A stretch of 64,000 bases of DNA, taken from Corallococcus caeni (lineage in GTDB: Bacteria > Myxococcota > Myxococcia > Myxococcales > Myxococcaceae). Location of the stretch: positions 248,001-312,000 of the forward strand of contig NZ_BTTW01000004.1 in assembly GCF_036245865.1 (NCBI RefSeq). The letters run 5' to 3'. A program made the translations under genes and the position numbers. The notes under the pieces are model-generated. The model did not search any database, was not told the origin of the DNA, and worked only from the letters and a program-made list of their open reading frames with translations. This document shows, piece after piece, positions 9,375 to 18,670 of the stretch. Position 1 is the first letter of the stretch. Each line of letters opens with the position of its first letter.

Positions 9375-12300
9375 GGCAGGGCCTCCGGAGGGAACATGGT
9401 GGTGATGGCGCGGTCGACGATGGGGCCCAGGGGGATGCCCCGGATCTCGTCGATGCTGACCAGTCTGGCCAGTCCGCCCATGGTGATGAGCAGGCTTCCG
9501 AAGCCCTGCTTGAAGCTCACTCGCACGTGCTCCGGATAGCCCAGGCCCAACGCGTAGCGGACGCGGTTGGTAGCGGGGTCGGCGTGGCGCGGGTCCTCCA
9601 GGTCGAGCAGGTCCAACAGGTGGCGGTTGCCGATGCGCAGGATCTCCGCGCGCCCGTTGATGCTGCGGTCCCTGGCGGAGATGACCATGGCGGCGTTGCC
9701 ATCGAAGGGCTCGCCCCGGGAGGACTTCACGCCTGTCGCCCGCACGTGGGCCTCCAGCGTGGAGTGCTTGCCCTGATAGTTCAGCATGCACTGGCCTGTA
9801 ACCCGCCCTCCGCGGACGCCCATCTCCAGCTGGCTCATGGAGAACACGTTCTGGTTGATGGCCAGGTTGCCCGCGAGGGGGGCGATGGTCATCCACGGCG
9901 TGGTGATGCGGTCCGCGGACAGGAAGCCGCTGCGCGTGAGCAGCGGGTGCTGATCCGCGAAGCGCAGCATCGAGTAGGGATTGACGTCCAGGTCGTTCAA
10001 GAGCCGCACCCCGTCCTGGGAGACCTCCACGTTCTCCGTCAGCGGCACGTCGCCGTTGAGCGTCTCCACGGCGATGCCGGACTCGGGCATCCGCACGTTC
10101 ACGTCCTGGAGCTTGAGGTTGGAGACGGTGTGGAAGACCACCAGGTCCGGCGACGCCACTCGGAAGTCCACCGTGGCCTTGCCGCTGCTCTCCACCTGTC
10201 CCGGTCGCGCGAGGTGGGCCAGGTCCTGCTCCAGCGAGCCCCGCAGCCCCAGGCGCTGCTGGTCGTTGCTCAGGTCCAGGCGGCCCTGGACCTTCAGCTG
10301 CGTCTGCGTGCCCCCATTGGACAGACTCAGGTCCGGGATGCGGATGACGCCCGCGGGCGTGCGCAGGACGGAGAACGCCGCCTCCACGTCCTGGACGGGG
10401 TAGGGCAGCGCCGGCTTCTGTTCCAGTGAGCGGACCTTCACGCGCTGCTTCAGCTCGATGTCACCCTGCTCCCATTGGTCGGTGAAGGTGGCGGTGCTGT
10501 CGCTGGAGAGGTCCGCGAACGTCAGCCGGCGCTCGTTCATGCTGACGGTGAGCTTCTCCACCGCGAGGGTCGTGTGGACGGTGCGCCTGGCGCCCTCGGC
10601 GTGGGATTCACCCTGCCAGCGCAGGGCGGGGATGTTGATGGTCTGGTCCGGCTGCTTCCAGCGCACGCCGCGCAGGTCCACCTGGGCCTTGCCCTCGAAG
10701 CTGGCGGCGCGCGGGGGCATGGGGGCCAGGCGGACCGTGCCGTCGGCGCCGAGGTGCGTGATGAGGCCGGTCAGGGTGCCGTGCAGCTCGCCGGTCATCG
10801 CGAGCTTCGATGGGTCCACTTCCGGAGGCACCCGCGCCTTGGCCAGGAGCGGCGACAGCGGGCCCAGGGGCGGGAAGTCACCCGTCACGTCCACGCGAAG
10901 CGCGCGGGCCTTCCGGTTGAAGGCCAGCGCCGCGTTCGCGGCGACCTTCAGTCCCGTGTGGCCGGTGAGCCCCAACCGGAGCGAGAGGTTCCGGCGGTCG
11001 ACGTCGAACGTCAGCGTCTGGTGTTGGGCGCCCGCGTCGGTCTCTCCGATGCGAAGCCCTTCGACCCGCAGGTCCAGGTCCCCCTTGTGCTTCCAGTCGT
11101 CCCCTTGCGACTTCAACACGAGGGCGGCGCTGCCCGCGGACGCGTCGTCCCAGCCCGGCCGTTGCAGGCTCAGCTCCGTCTGGTGCTCCACGCGGGGCGA
11201 GGGCGCGAACAGGGCCATCAGCCTGCCCTTGGAGGCCAGCGTCACGGCCAGCTGCTTCCAGGGCAGCCGCGCGGCGACGTCATCCGGGATGAAGGGCCGT
11301 GCGGCGACGAGGTCCGGCGTCCTCACGTCCAGCGTGTACGCCAGGTCGTCGGTCCCCTTCGTGGCGTCCAGCGACGCGTGCAGCGTGCCCACGTCCAGCT
11401 CCAGCCGCGCGCGGGCCTTGCTGAGCCGGGGCTCCTCCATGGTGGGAAAGGCCTCCGTCACGTGGAGCTGCACGCGCGCGGGGCCCTTCATCACCTCACG
11501 GCCGTCAGGGGTGATCACGCGAAGTGTCTCCACGGGCAGGTCCGCCTTCAGCGCGAAGGGGGGCTTCGCCGTCAGCGGCACCTGGAGCTGGAGGCCCAGG
11601 CGCTCGGCGGTCGCACGGAGCCCGGAGGCACGGACGTCCAACGCGTCCACCCTGGCCGACAGGGCCGCGTCTCCCGCCACCCGGAAGGGCGAGGCGAGGT
11701 CGGGCCGCAGCTGGCGTCCCGTCAGCTCGCCGGAGGCCTTCGGAACGCGGAGCGGGGTTGCGCCCCCGACGTCGAGCCCCTGGAGCGCGAACGTGAGCCG
11801 GGTGGCCAAACCCCGCGGATCATCCGGGGTCGCCGTCAGCGAGACGCGTCCACCGCCAAGCTCCACCCGGAGCGCCTCCTGGACGAAGAGGAGCTGCGCC
11901 ACGTCCACGTCCAGCCCGAACCGGCCCTGGGCCCCCAGCTGGGGCACGTCGCTGAGCGTGACCTCCCGGGCCTCCAGGTGCGCCTTGCCGCTCTCGAGCG
12001 TGAACGGCACCAGGTCCGCGGGGATCCACCGCAGCAGCCGTCCCACGTCCACGTCCGCCAGGGCGCGCGTCAGGACGGGCGGGACCTCCGTTGAATCCGG
12101 AAGCACGACCTGGGCCTGCACCTCGGCGCTGTCCGTCAGCTGCGTGCGGTCCAGCTCGATGAGGGTGTGTTGCTTTGTCACATCGAACTTCGCCGTCACC
12201 GCGCCGTGCAGCAGCGAGCGGAGCGCGAAGCGGGAATCGAAGGTCTGCCGCGCGACGTCCAGGTCCACCTTCACGTGCGCGGCCGAGGCGTCCGCCTCCA

Positions 12301-13054
12301 CCGCCAGGGCCAGCTCCAGCAGGGCTTCGGCGGAAGGCGCGGCGGGGCCTTCACGGTTCAGCGTCAGGGCCAGGGGCTTCCCGGTGTGGCCCAGGTCCAC
12401 GAGGAGCTTCCAGCCCTTGTCCTGGGGCGTCGCTTCGACTCCGGCCTCGAGCCCGCGCAGTGACCAGCGGTCCACCACCGCGCCGCGCTGGACGCGGACA
12501 TACGTCAGCGACACGCGTGACAGCTCGATGCTCGCGACGGGGAGCGGGGAGGCGAAGAGATCCGCGACCTGCCGGGAGGTCCCGGGCGAGGCTTCATCGA
12601 GCGGTTCGGGCTCCGCCGGTCCGGTCAGGTTCGTGAGGGACGTGGTCCCCTGGTCGTCCGCCACCAGGACGACGGTCGCGTCCCGCACCACCACGCGCTC
12701 CACCCGGACCGGCCCCTTCAGCAGGGCCCCGGGCGACCAAGACGCCTCCAGGGTGCCGACACGCAGCAGCTCCGGCGCGACGGCCTGGAACGGCGGAGGG
12801 GTCCACACCACCAGCCCTTCCAGGTGCAGCCCGGAGAGCACGTCGATGCGCGCTGTCTGGTAGTCCAGCCGCACGCCCGTTGCGGCTTCCACCTGGTCCA
12901 CGATGCGCGGCTTCAGCCAGGAGTGGTCGAGGTGGTGCAACGCGGTCACGACCGCGACCAGCAGGAGCACGAACGTCGCGAGAATGATCAGGAGCGCGCC
13001 CGCGATGATTCGCGTCAACCGCCGACGAGGCCGTCCAGCACCGGGGGAGTCCAT
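9371..13054 (-). CDS. AsmA/YdbH-like intermembrane lipid-transport protein
   Basis: A 1227-residue protein with one N-terminal membrane helix (about residues 15-37), followed by a long, mostly beta periplasmic region full of amphipathic strands such as LRVDVTGDFPPLGPLSPLL and LKVQGRLDLSNDQQRL. This layout, and the position directly before a YdbL-like lipoprotein gene, match the AsmA/TamB/YdbH class. Those proteins form groove-like bridges moving phospholipid across the periplasm. The C-terminus (SIDEIRGIPLGPIVDR) resembles the YdbH end. It is the first gene of a three-gene operon with ATGA and 7-base overlaps. Confidence 0.7.
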   Translation of the reverse strand: MDSPGAGRPRRRLTRIIAGALLIILATFVLLLVAVVTALHHLDHSWLKPRIVDQVEAATGVRLDYQTARIDVLSGLHLEGLVVWTPPPFQAVAPELLRVGTLEASWSPGALLKGPVRVERVVVRDATVVLVADDQGTTSLTNLTGPAEPEPLDEASPGTSRQVADLFASPLPVASIELSRVSLTYVRVQRGAVVDRWSLRGLEAGVEATPQDKGWKLLVDLGHTGKPLALTLNREGPAAPSAEALLELALAVEADASAAHVKVDLDVARQTFDSRFALRSLLHGAVTAKFDVTKQHTLIELDRTQLTDSAEVQAQVVLPDSTEVPPVLTRALADVDVGRLLRWIPADLVPFTLESGKAHLEAREVTLSDVPQLGAQGRFGLDVDVAQLLFVQEALRVELGGGRVSLTATPDDPRGLATRLTFALQGLDVGGATPLRVPKASGELTGRQLRPDLASPFRVAGDAALSARVDALDVRASGLRATAERLGLQLQVPLTAKPPFALKADLPVETLRVITPDGREVMKGPARVQLHVTEAFPTMEEPRLSKARARLELDVGTLHASLDATKGTDDLAYTLDVRTPDLVAARPFIPDDVAARLPWKQLAVTLASKGRLMALFAPSPRVEHQTELSLQRPGWDDASAGSAALVLKSQGDDWKHKGDLDLRVEGLRIGETDAGAQHQTLTFDVDRRNLSLRLGLTGHTGLKVAANAALAFNRKARALRVDVTGDFPPLGPLSPLLAKARVPPEVDPSKLAMTGELHGTLTGLITHLGADGTVRLAPMPPRAASFEGKAQVDLRGVRWKQPDQTINIPALRWQGESHAEGARRTVHTTLAVEKLTVSMNERRLTFADLSSDSTATFTDQWEQGDIELKQRVKVRSLEQKPALPYPVQDVEAAFSVLRTPAGVIRIPDLSLSNGGTQTQLKVQGRLDLSNDQQRLGLRGSLEQDLAHLARPGQVESSGKATVDFRVASPDLVVFHTVSNLKLQDVNVRMPESGIAVETLNGDVPLTENVEVSQDGVRLLNDLDVNPYSMLRFADQHPLLTRSGFLSADRITTPWMTIAPLAGNLAINQNVFSMSQLEMGVRGGRVTGQCMLNYQGKHSTLEAHVRATGVKSSRGEPFDGNAAMVISARDRSINGRAEILRIGNRHLLDLLDLEDPRHADPATNRVRYALGLGYPEHVRVSFKQGFGSLLITMGGLARLVSIDEIRGIPLGPIVDRAITTMFPPEALP

Positions 13055-13155
13055 GAAGTTCCGTCGAGGCGACCGGCCAGCCCCCTCCTAGCATGCGGCG
13101 GAATCGGGCTTCAATCCGAGGACGCCTCGCGCGGGCCCGCCGCCCGGGCGCCGCT

Positions 13156-13932
13156 TCAACCGAAGCTGGACGAAGTCATTCCCGCGGTGCCGCCCGCCAG
13201 GGGCTTGTAGGGGAAGTAGAGGTTGCGCACGAAGCGCGTGAACACGTGCTCCTCGTTCCACCGCTGGCGGGCCATGCCGTACACGCCGGGTGCGCGCAGG
13301 TCGTGCTCGGAGACGCCGGTGACGAACTCGCGCTCGCTGTAGATGGCGAAGACCTCGTCCACCGCCGCGCGGCTGCGGTACGTGCGGAGCATCGTGCGGT
13401 AGATGAGCTCGCTCTCCTTCCGCGTGAAGGCCAGCCCCTGGATGGCGTGCGCCATCTCGTGGAAGACCAGGTACTGCTCCGACTCCAGCCGGTCCTGGCG
13501 CAAGGCGATGCGCGCCCGGGGCCAGTCCGGGTGGTCCCAGAACAGGCCCGCCGCCTGGGGGGACACGGCCCGGGGATAGCCATACTTCGCCAGCGTGTGC
13601 CCGGGGGGAATCAGCTCCAGCGTCAGGGGCCGCGCCGCCTCCATCCGGGCGATGAGCTGTAGGTTCCCGGCGAGCTGCCGCGCGATCTCCTCCTGCACCC
13701 GCTTCACCTGCGCCGCCGGGGCGCCGTACGGCTTGAGCTCCAGCTTCGCGCTCACGTAGGCGCGGGCCTTCGCGGGGCCTTCGACGGGAGGACGGCCTCC
13801 GCGCGACTCGAAGACGTCGCCTCCCTCCAGCAGGGTGAAGGCGCTCAACGGCTGCTTGAGCCCGACCTCCGCCGCCAGCGGGGTGACGTCCGGTGTCGAG
13901 CCGTCCAGCGTCTCGTAGCGCTCCGGGGCCAT
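13156..13932 (-). CDS. HExxH zinc-peptidase-like protein
   Basis: A 258-residue protein starting MAPERYETLDGS, four bases past the stop of the lipoprotein gene at 13937. A longer frame continuing upstream only shadows that lipoprotein gene. The key motif is HEMAH at about residues 158-162 inside a helix (YLVFHEMAHAIQG), the zincin metallopeptidase signature. A third ligand could be one of the acidic residues in VDEVFAIYSERE about 30 residues later. No signal peptide is seen at the chosen start. The pairing with a Cys-rich lipoprotein suggests envelope work. Catalytic activity is inferred from the motif alone. Confidence 0.65.
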   Translation of the reverse strand: MAPERYETLDGSTPDVTPLAAEVGLKQPLSAFTLLEGGDVFESRGGRPPVEGPAKARAYVSAKLELKPYGAPAAQVKRVQEEIARQLAGNLQLIARMEAARPLTLELIPPGHTLAKYGYPRAVSPQAAGLFWDHPDWPRARIALRQDRLESEQYLVFHEMAHAIQGLAFTRKESELIYRTMLRTYRSRAAVDEVFAIYSEREFVTGVSEHDLRAPGVYGMARQRWNEEHVFTRFVRNLYFPYKPLAGGTAGMTSSSFG

Positions 13933-13936
13933 GGGC

Positions 13937-14197
13937 TCAGGTGCAGCGCTTCGCCTGCTGGTTGCAGGAGTCGGTACAGGCCGGGGTCTGGGTGTCGGGC
14001 GTGAGCCGCTCCGCGTTGCCCTGCACGGAGTCTGGCGGCTGCCGCGAGGGGGGCGGGGAGGACCGCTGGCAGCTGTTGAGACAGGCGTCGTACTGGCTGC
14101 GGCAGGACGGCGTGAGGTTCGACGTGTCGATCGTCGCGCAGCCGCAGAGCAACGACAGCGCGGCCGGGAGAAGGGGGATGCCACGGACGAGGTTCAT
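13937..14197 (-). CDS. Small Cys-rich lipoprotein
   Basis: An 86-residue protein from ATG at 14197. The signal peptide ends in a lipobox (LLCGC; Cys20). Six further Cys in the mature part (SCRSQYDACLNSC and ACTDSCNQQAKRC) are spaced to form disulfides, with a Pro/Ser-rich linker between the two clusters. The next gene, a zinc-peptidase-like protein, begins 4 bases after the stop. No family is recognised. Confidence 0.65.
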   Translation of the reverse strand: MNLVRGIPLLPAALSLLCGCATIDTSNLTPSCRSQYDACLNSCQRSSPPPSRQPPDSVQGNAERLTPDTQTPACTDSCNQQAKRCT

Positions 14198-14275
14198 GCC
14201 GCGAGTCTAGGCCGGGAGCCCCGGTGGATCATCCAGGGGCGTGGCGTCCCGGTGCGGCTCGAAGCGCTTCGCCGC

Positions 14276-16198
14276 TCACGGCCTCCGGGACGACCCTCGC
14301 CTGCGCGTCCGGCGTGCGCTCCCCAGCACCCAGGCGGCCCAGAGCAGGCCTCCCGCGACCGCCGCGGAGTCCCCCGGGCCCGCGCCGCAGCCGCCCACCG
14401 CCGCGGGCGTGCCCGGCGCCACCTGCCCGTCCGGAGCTGGCGCCTCCACCAGCCCCGGAGCCGGATCCGGGGTCGGAGCCGGAGCCGGAGCCGGCGGGCC
14501 CATTCTCGGCGCGGAGGGGTTGTTCGCGGTCAGCTCCTGATAGCGCTGGATGAGCCGCAGCCTCGCGGCATCGAACGCGGCGCCGTCGTCCGGGACCTGC
14601 CACGCGGTGGGGATCAGCTCCCGCGCCACCTGGTGCGCGAAGTCCGGGTCGCCCGCGTCGCTCACCGCCTTGAGCCACTCGTAGTCCTGCATGCCCTGGC
14701 GGATGAGCTTCAGGCGCAGCGACGCCACCGGCACGTTTGTCCGCCCGCCAATGACTGACGGAGTTCCCGGGTAGAACAGCGTCCCGTCTCCATTGCCATT
14801 GAAGTGGTACTGGTCCGTCCACGCCGTGTGGAGCATGCCCGCGGTTTCGTAATACAGCTCACCCTTCCCGCCGTGCAGGAAGGTCAGCCACTCCATCGCG
14901 CGCGCCTTCGCCGCCGAGCGGTCCACCATGTACGACGGCCAGCCCGCCCCCGGCAGGTTCTCCGGCATGCTGGTCCCCGGCGCGCAGCCGTGGCTCATGC
15001 AACTCTGATACGTCCACATCTGCGTCCCGGGACGCGAGAGGAACTCCGTGTACGTCGCGCCCTGGTCCCCCACGAAGCCGGGCTCCGTGCCGTCCAGGTG
15101 GTTCACCAGCGGCACCACGACGTCCACCAGGGGGGACAGGCTGTTGTTCTTCAGCTGGAGGGAGTTCGTCGTCAGCAGGGTGCGAAGGCCCGGCGCGACC
15201 CGCCGCACCAGCTCTCCCGCGGCGTGCACCTCCTCGAACGTCGAACCGTAGGGCGGCTCGTCGCCAAGCTGGACGAAGCCCTGGTCCAGCCAGCCGCGCT
15301 GCCGCAGGTGCTCGGTGAAGTCCTGCAGGTCCTCGGCGACGAGCGGGCCTTCGTATTCCAGGCTCGTCATCCGCGCGCCGGACAGCAGCGTGGGCGCGGT
15401 GCCATCCATGTAGGGACCCCAGGTCGCGTCGAAGTCCCCCCACGGCGGAGGCCAGGGCGTGCGCAGGAAGATGCTGGGCAGCGTGATGCGGTGCTCCAGC
15501 GCCAGCTGCTGGTAGCGCGTGAGCAGGGGTTGCAGCTCGTCGGAGGAACAGTCGTCCCGGCCCATGTGCGCGCGGCACAGCTGCACCGGCGACAGCAGGA
15601 ACGCGGTGGACAGCGAGGACGTGCCCGGCATCACCGCGTCCACCACCGTCAGCCTCGCCGTCACCTGCCGCTGGAAGCCTCCGTCCGCCTCCACCGTCAC
15701 CGTGCCCACGTAGTCGCCGGGCGGCGCGTCCTGCGGCACGTGCACGTCCACCCAGAGGGCGCGAGCCTCGTTCGCGGGCACGTCGAAGGGAAAGGCATTG
15801 CGCGTCTCCCGGGCGACCTCGTCCGTGTCAGGCACCAGCCCGTCCGGCCATCGCCCCGTCGCCTGCCCCTGCACGGACGCCTGCCGCACCGTGAGGTAGG
15901 TCTGCCGGTACAGCGTCACGTCCGGCGCCGTGATCACCCCTGGCCCTTCCAGCGCGGGCAGGCGGGCGCGCACGCCCCGCAGGCCGACTTCAGCGCCGTG
16001 CAGTGCCACCTGGAAGGAGGCGAACTCGTTGCGCGCGGCGGTGAGCCGCACCTCGGTGTTGCTCCCGGGGACGGTGTCGTCGGGACGGACCTTCACCATC
16101 GCCCCCTCGCCCCACACCGCGGGGCCGGCCGCGAACACCGGCAAGGCCATGGACAATGACAACAACAACCCCAGGCCGCACTGTCGAATACCCAGCAT
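14276..16198 (-). CDS. DUF4091/GH123-like surface protein with MYXO-CTERM-like tail
   Basis: A 640-residue protein starting MLGIRQCGLG with a signal peptide ending near VFAAG. The beta-rich N-terminal domain (about 30-180: LTAARNEFASFQVALHG) and the following catalytic-like barrel (SIFLRTPWPP; YETAGMLHTAW) match the DUF4091 proteins related to glycoside hydrolase family 123. A Pro/Ala-rich linker leads to a MYXO-CTERM-like end: Gly-Cys-Gly, a hydrophobic helix (SAAVAGGLLWAAWVLG) and a basic tail RRTRRR. That tail type is processed for cell-surface anchoring in Myxococcota. The start has no clear ribosome site, so it is the least certain point. Confidence 0.75.
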   Translation of the reverse strand: MLGIRQCGLGLLLSLSMALPVFAAGPAVWGEGAMVKVRPDDTVPGSNTEVRLTAARNEFASFQVALHGAEVGLRGVRARLPALEGPGVITAPDVTLYRQTYLTVRQASVQGQATGRWPDGLVPDTDEVARETRNAFPFDVPANEARALWVDVHVPQDAPPGDYVGTVTVEADGGFQRQVTARLTVVDAVMPGTSSLSTAFLLSPVQLCRAHMGRDDCSSDELQPLLTRYQQLALEHRITLPSIFLRTPWPPPWGDFDATWGPYMDGTAPTLLSGARMTSLEYEGPLVAEDLQDFTEHLRQRGWLDQGFVQLGDEPPYGSTFEEVHAAGELVRRVAPGLRTLLTTNSLQLKNNSLSPLVDVVVPLVNHLDGTEPGFVGDQGATYTEFLSRPGTQMWTYQSCMSHGCAPGTSMPENLPGAGWPSYMVDRSAAKARAMEWLTFLHGGKGELYYETAGMLHTAWTDQYHFNGNGDGTLFYPGTPSVIGGRTNVPVASLRLKLIRQGMQDYEWLKAVSDAGDPDFAHQVARELIPTAWQVPDDGAAFDAARLRLIQRYQELTANNPSAPRMGPPAPAPAPTPDPAPGLVEAPAPDGQVAPGTPAAVGGCGAGPGDSAAVAGGLLWAAWVLGSARRTRRRGSSRRP

Positions 16199-16528
16199 GG
16201 GAAATGAATGGGCACGGACAGTGAACAGCTCCACCCGTCCCGGTTGATCAATTACCCAGGCCCACCAGCCCCCAGCGGCTTGTCTGGTGAAGGATGGCGC
16301 CATGCCCCAACGGGAGGGGCGGGCTGCATGAGCCCGCCGGCGGCCCGCACCCACGCCTGGCGCCAACGGCCCATCACCGCGACAGCGGAGGATTGAAGTC
16401 CTCCCGTACGGGGATGCTTGCCGCGTGCAACGAATGGGGTTGGCTGAGGGGATGACCGTCTGGGCTTGGGCACGCCGGTAGTAGGGTGCGCCGCTCGAAT
16501 GACGGCGCGAAGCCTGGGGAGAGCTCCG

Positions 16529-18670
16529 GTGGCTGGCAGTGAATGGCGGGTGCGGGTCCTGGGGCTGGCGCGGCTGTGCGGCCCCGACGGTCAACAGGTG
16601 CGGTTGGAGCGGCGCACCGCGGCGCTGCTGGCGTGGCTGTCATTGCAGGGCCCCTCGCCCAAGTTCCCACTCGCGGCCCTGCTGTGGCCGGATTCGCCGC
16701 CCACGACGGTGCGCAGCAACCTGCGGCAGCTGCTGCGCCGCCTGCGGCTGGCCACGGGGGACGAGGCCCTGGTGGAAGGCGACACCGAACGGCTGGCCTT
16801 GGTCTCGCCTTCGGCCGTGGACGCCGCGTGCCTCAAGGCCGCCGCCGGAGCCCGCGCCCCCGCGGAGGCGCTGGAGGCCGTCGGGGCCGAAGGCAGCACG
16901 CTGCTGGCGGGCTTCGACTTCGACGACTGCCCGGAGCTGGCGCGCTGGCTGGACGGCGCCCGCGCGGGCGTCGACGGCTGGGTGCGTGAGGCGCGCGAGG
17001 CCCGCATCGCCTGGCTCACCGCCTCGGGGGATTGGACCGCCGCGCTGGGGCTCGCGCAGGCGTGGGCGCGGCAGGAGCCCGAATCCGAGCAGGCGGGCCG
17101 CCACCTCATCCGCCTGCACTACCTCCAGGGCGACCGGGGCGCCGCGCTCGCGGCCTTCGAACACCTGCGCGGCGTGCTGGACCGGGAGCTGGGCGTCACC
17201 CCCATGCCGGAGACGCTCGCGCTGGTGCGGGAGGTGGAGAGGGCCACGCCTCGCCCTCCCTCCCCGCCGGGCACGCGCTCCGCGTTGCCGCTGTCCGTGC
17301 TGCGCCCGCCAGTGCTCGTGGGCCGGGAGGCCGCGTGGCGGCAGCTGGAGGCCGGCTGGGAGGCGGGCCAGCTGCTGTTCATCTCCGGCGAGCCCGGCAG
17401 CGGCAAGACGCGGCTCGCGGAGGAGTTCGCGGCCACGCAGGGCCGCTGGGGACGCATCGAGGCGCGGGCAGGGGACCGGGACGTGCCGTTCGCCTCCCAG
17501 GCGCGCGCCTTCCGCACGCAGCTGCGGCGCTGGCCGGACGTGAAGCTGCCGGACTGGGTCCGCACGGAGCTGTCGCGCATCCTCCCGGAGCTGGGAGAGC
17601 CGCGGCTGCTGCCGCCCCTGTCCTCCGAGGCCGGCATGCTGCGCTTCTACGACGCCATCGTCGCGGCGCTCCACCTGCTCCACGAACACGAGGACATCAG
17701 CGTCGCGGACGACGTGCAGTACTGGGACACGGCCAGCGCCAGGGCCTTCACCTTCGCGTTCTCCCGGCTGGCGGACGCCGCCCCCCGGGGCGCCCGGAGC
17801 CTTCGCTTCATCGACTGCTACCGCCGGGGAGAGCTGTCGCCCGACGCGCGGATGCACGTGACAGGGCTCGTCGAGGCGGGTCTGGCGCGCATCGTGGAAG
17901 TGGACGCGCTGACGGACGAGGACGTGAGGCGCATGGTGGCGGGCATGGGGCTGGGGGGCGCGGAGGCGCACGTGGAGGCCCTGGCCCGCTACACGGGCGG
18001 CAACCCGCTGTACGTGGTGGAGACCCTGAAGCACCTGCTGGAGACGGACTCGCTGCAGCGGGAATGGCCCCAGCGGCTGCCGCCCCCGGGACGCGTGGGC
18101 CCCCTCATCCAGCGGCGGCTGGAGCGGCTGTCACCGCTGGCGCTCCAGTGCGCGCGGCTGGCGGCGCTGGCGGGGGCCTTCTTCCGGACCTCGCTCGTGC
18201 CCGGGGTGCTCCAGGTGAAGCCGGCGGACGCGCACGAGGCGCTCGCGGAGCTGGAGGCCGCCCAGGTCCTGATGGGCGAGCGCTTCAGCCACGACCTGGT
18301 GATGGAGGCGGTGCGGGCCGGGATGGGGCCCGGCGAGGACCGCGTGCTGCACGCCCGGCTCGCCACGGTGCTGGAGGAGGACGGCGCCCCCTCCATCCTC
18401 CTGGCGCACCACTGGCTGGAGGCCGGGTGGACCGAGCGCGCGCTGCCGCACCTGCTGACGTCCGCGCGCTCCGACGAACAGGTGCTGCCGCCCGAGCTGG
18501 CGGCGGAGCACTACGCGCGGGCCGCGGCCCTGATGCAGTCCCTGGGACAGCACGAGGACGCCGTGCGGGCGCGGGCCGCGGAGGCCCGGTGCCGGCTCCA
18601 GTCCGCGTCGGCGGGAGTCCTCACCCCTGGGCCATCAGGAGGCCCAGACGCTCGCGGTAGCCCCGGCTGA
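16529..18670 (+). CDS. SARP/AfsR-like regulator with BTAD and AAA ATPase domains
   Basis: I place the start at GTG 16529 because GGGGAG precedes it; an ATG at 16499 has no ribosome site. The product is 713 residues. The N-terminus (RVRVLGLARLCGPDG) is the OmpR-like DNA-binding fold of SARP proteins. A BTAD helical domain follows (about 75-235), containing LIRLHYLQGDRGAALAAFEHL. The ATPase has Walker A GEPGSGKTR (about 287-295) and a weak Walker B (VADDVQYWD). The C-terminus is helical. SARP-AAA proteins activate specialised metabolism or morphogenesis genes. The last 50 bases overlap the convergent LytTR gene. Confidence 0.8.
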   Translation: MAGSEWRVRVLGLARLCGPDGQQVRLERRTAALLAWLSLQGPSPKFPLAALLWPDSPPTTVRSNLRQLLRRLRLATGDEALVEGDTERLALVSPSAVDAACLKAAAGARAPAEALEAVGAEGSTLLAGFDFDDCPELARWLDGARAGVDGWVREAREARIAWLTASGDWTAALGLAQAWARQEPESEQAGRHLIRLHYLQGDRGAALAAFEHLRGVLDRELGVTPMPETLALVREVERATPRPPSPPGTRSALPLSVLRPPVLVGREAAWRQLEAGWEAGQLLFISGEPGSGKTRLAEEFAATQGRWGRIEARAGDRDVPFASQARAFRTQLRRWPDVKLPDWVRTELSRILPELGEPRLLPPLSSEAGMLRFYDAIVAALHLLHEHEDISVADDVQYWDTASARAFTFAFSRLADAAPRGARSLRFIDCYRRGELSPDARMHVTGLVEAGLARIVEVDALTDEDVRRMVAGMGLGGAEAHVEALARYTGGNPLYVVETLKHLLETDSLQREWPQRLPPPGRVGPLIQRRLERLSPLALQCARLAALAGAFFRTSLVPGVLQVKPADAHEALAELEAAQVLMGERFSHDLVMEAVRAGMGPGEDRVLHARLATVLEEDGAPSILLAHHWLEAGWTERALPHLLTSARSDEQVLPPELAAEHYARAAALMQSLGQHEDAVRARAAEARCRLQSASAGVLTPGPSGGPDARGSPG

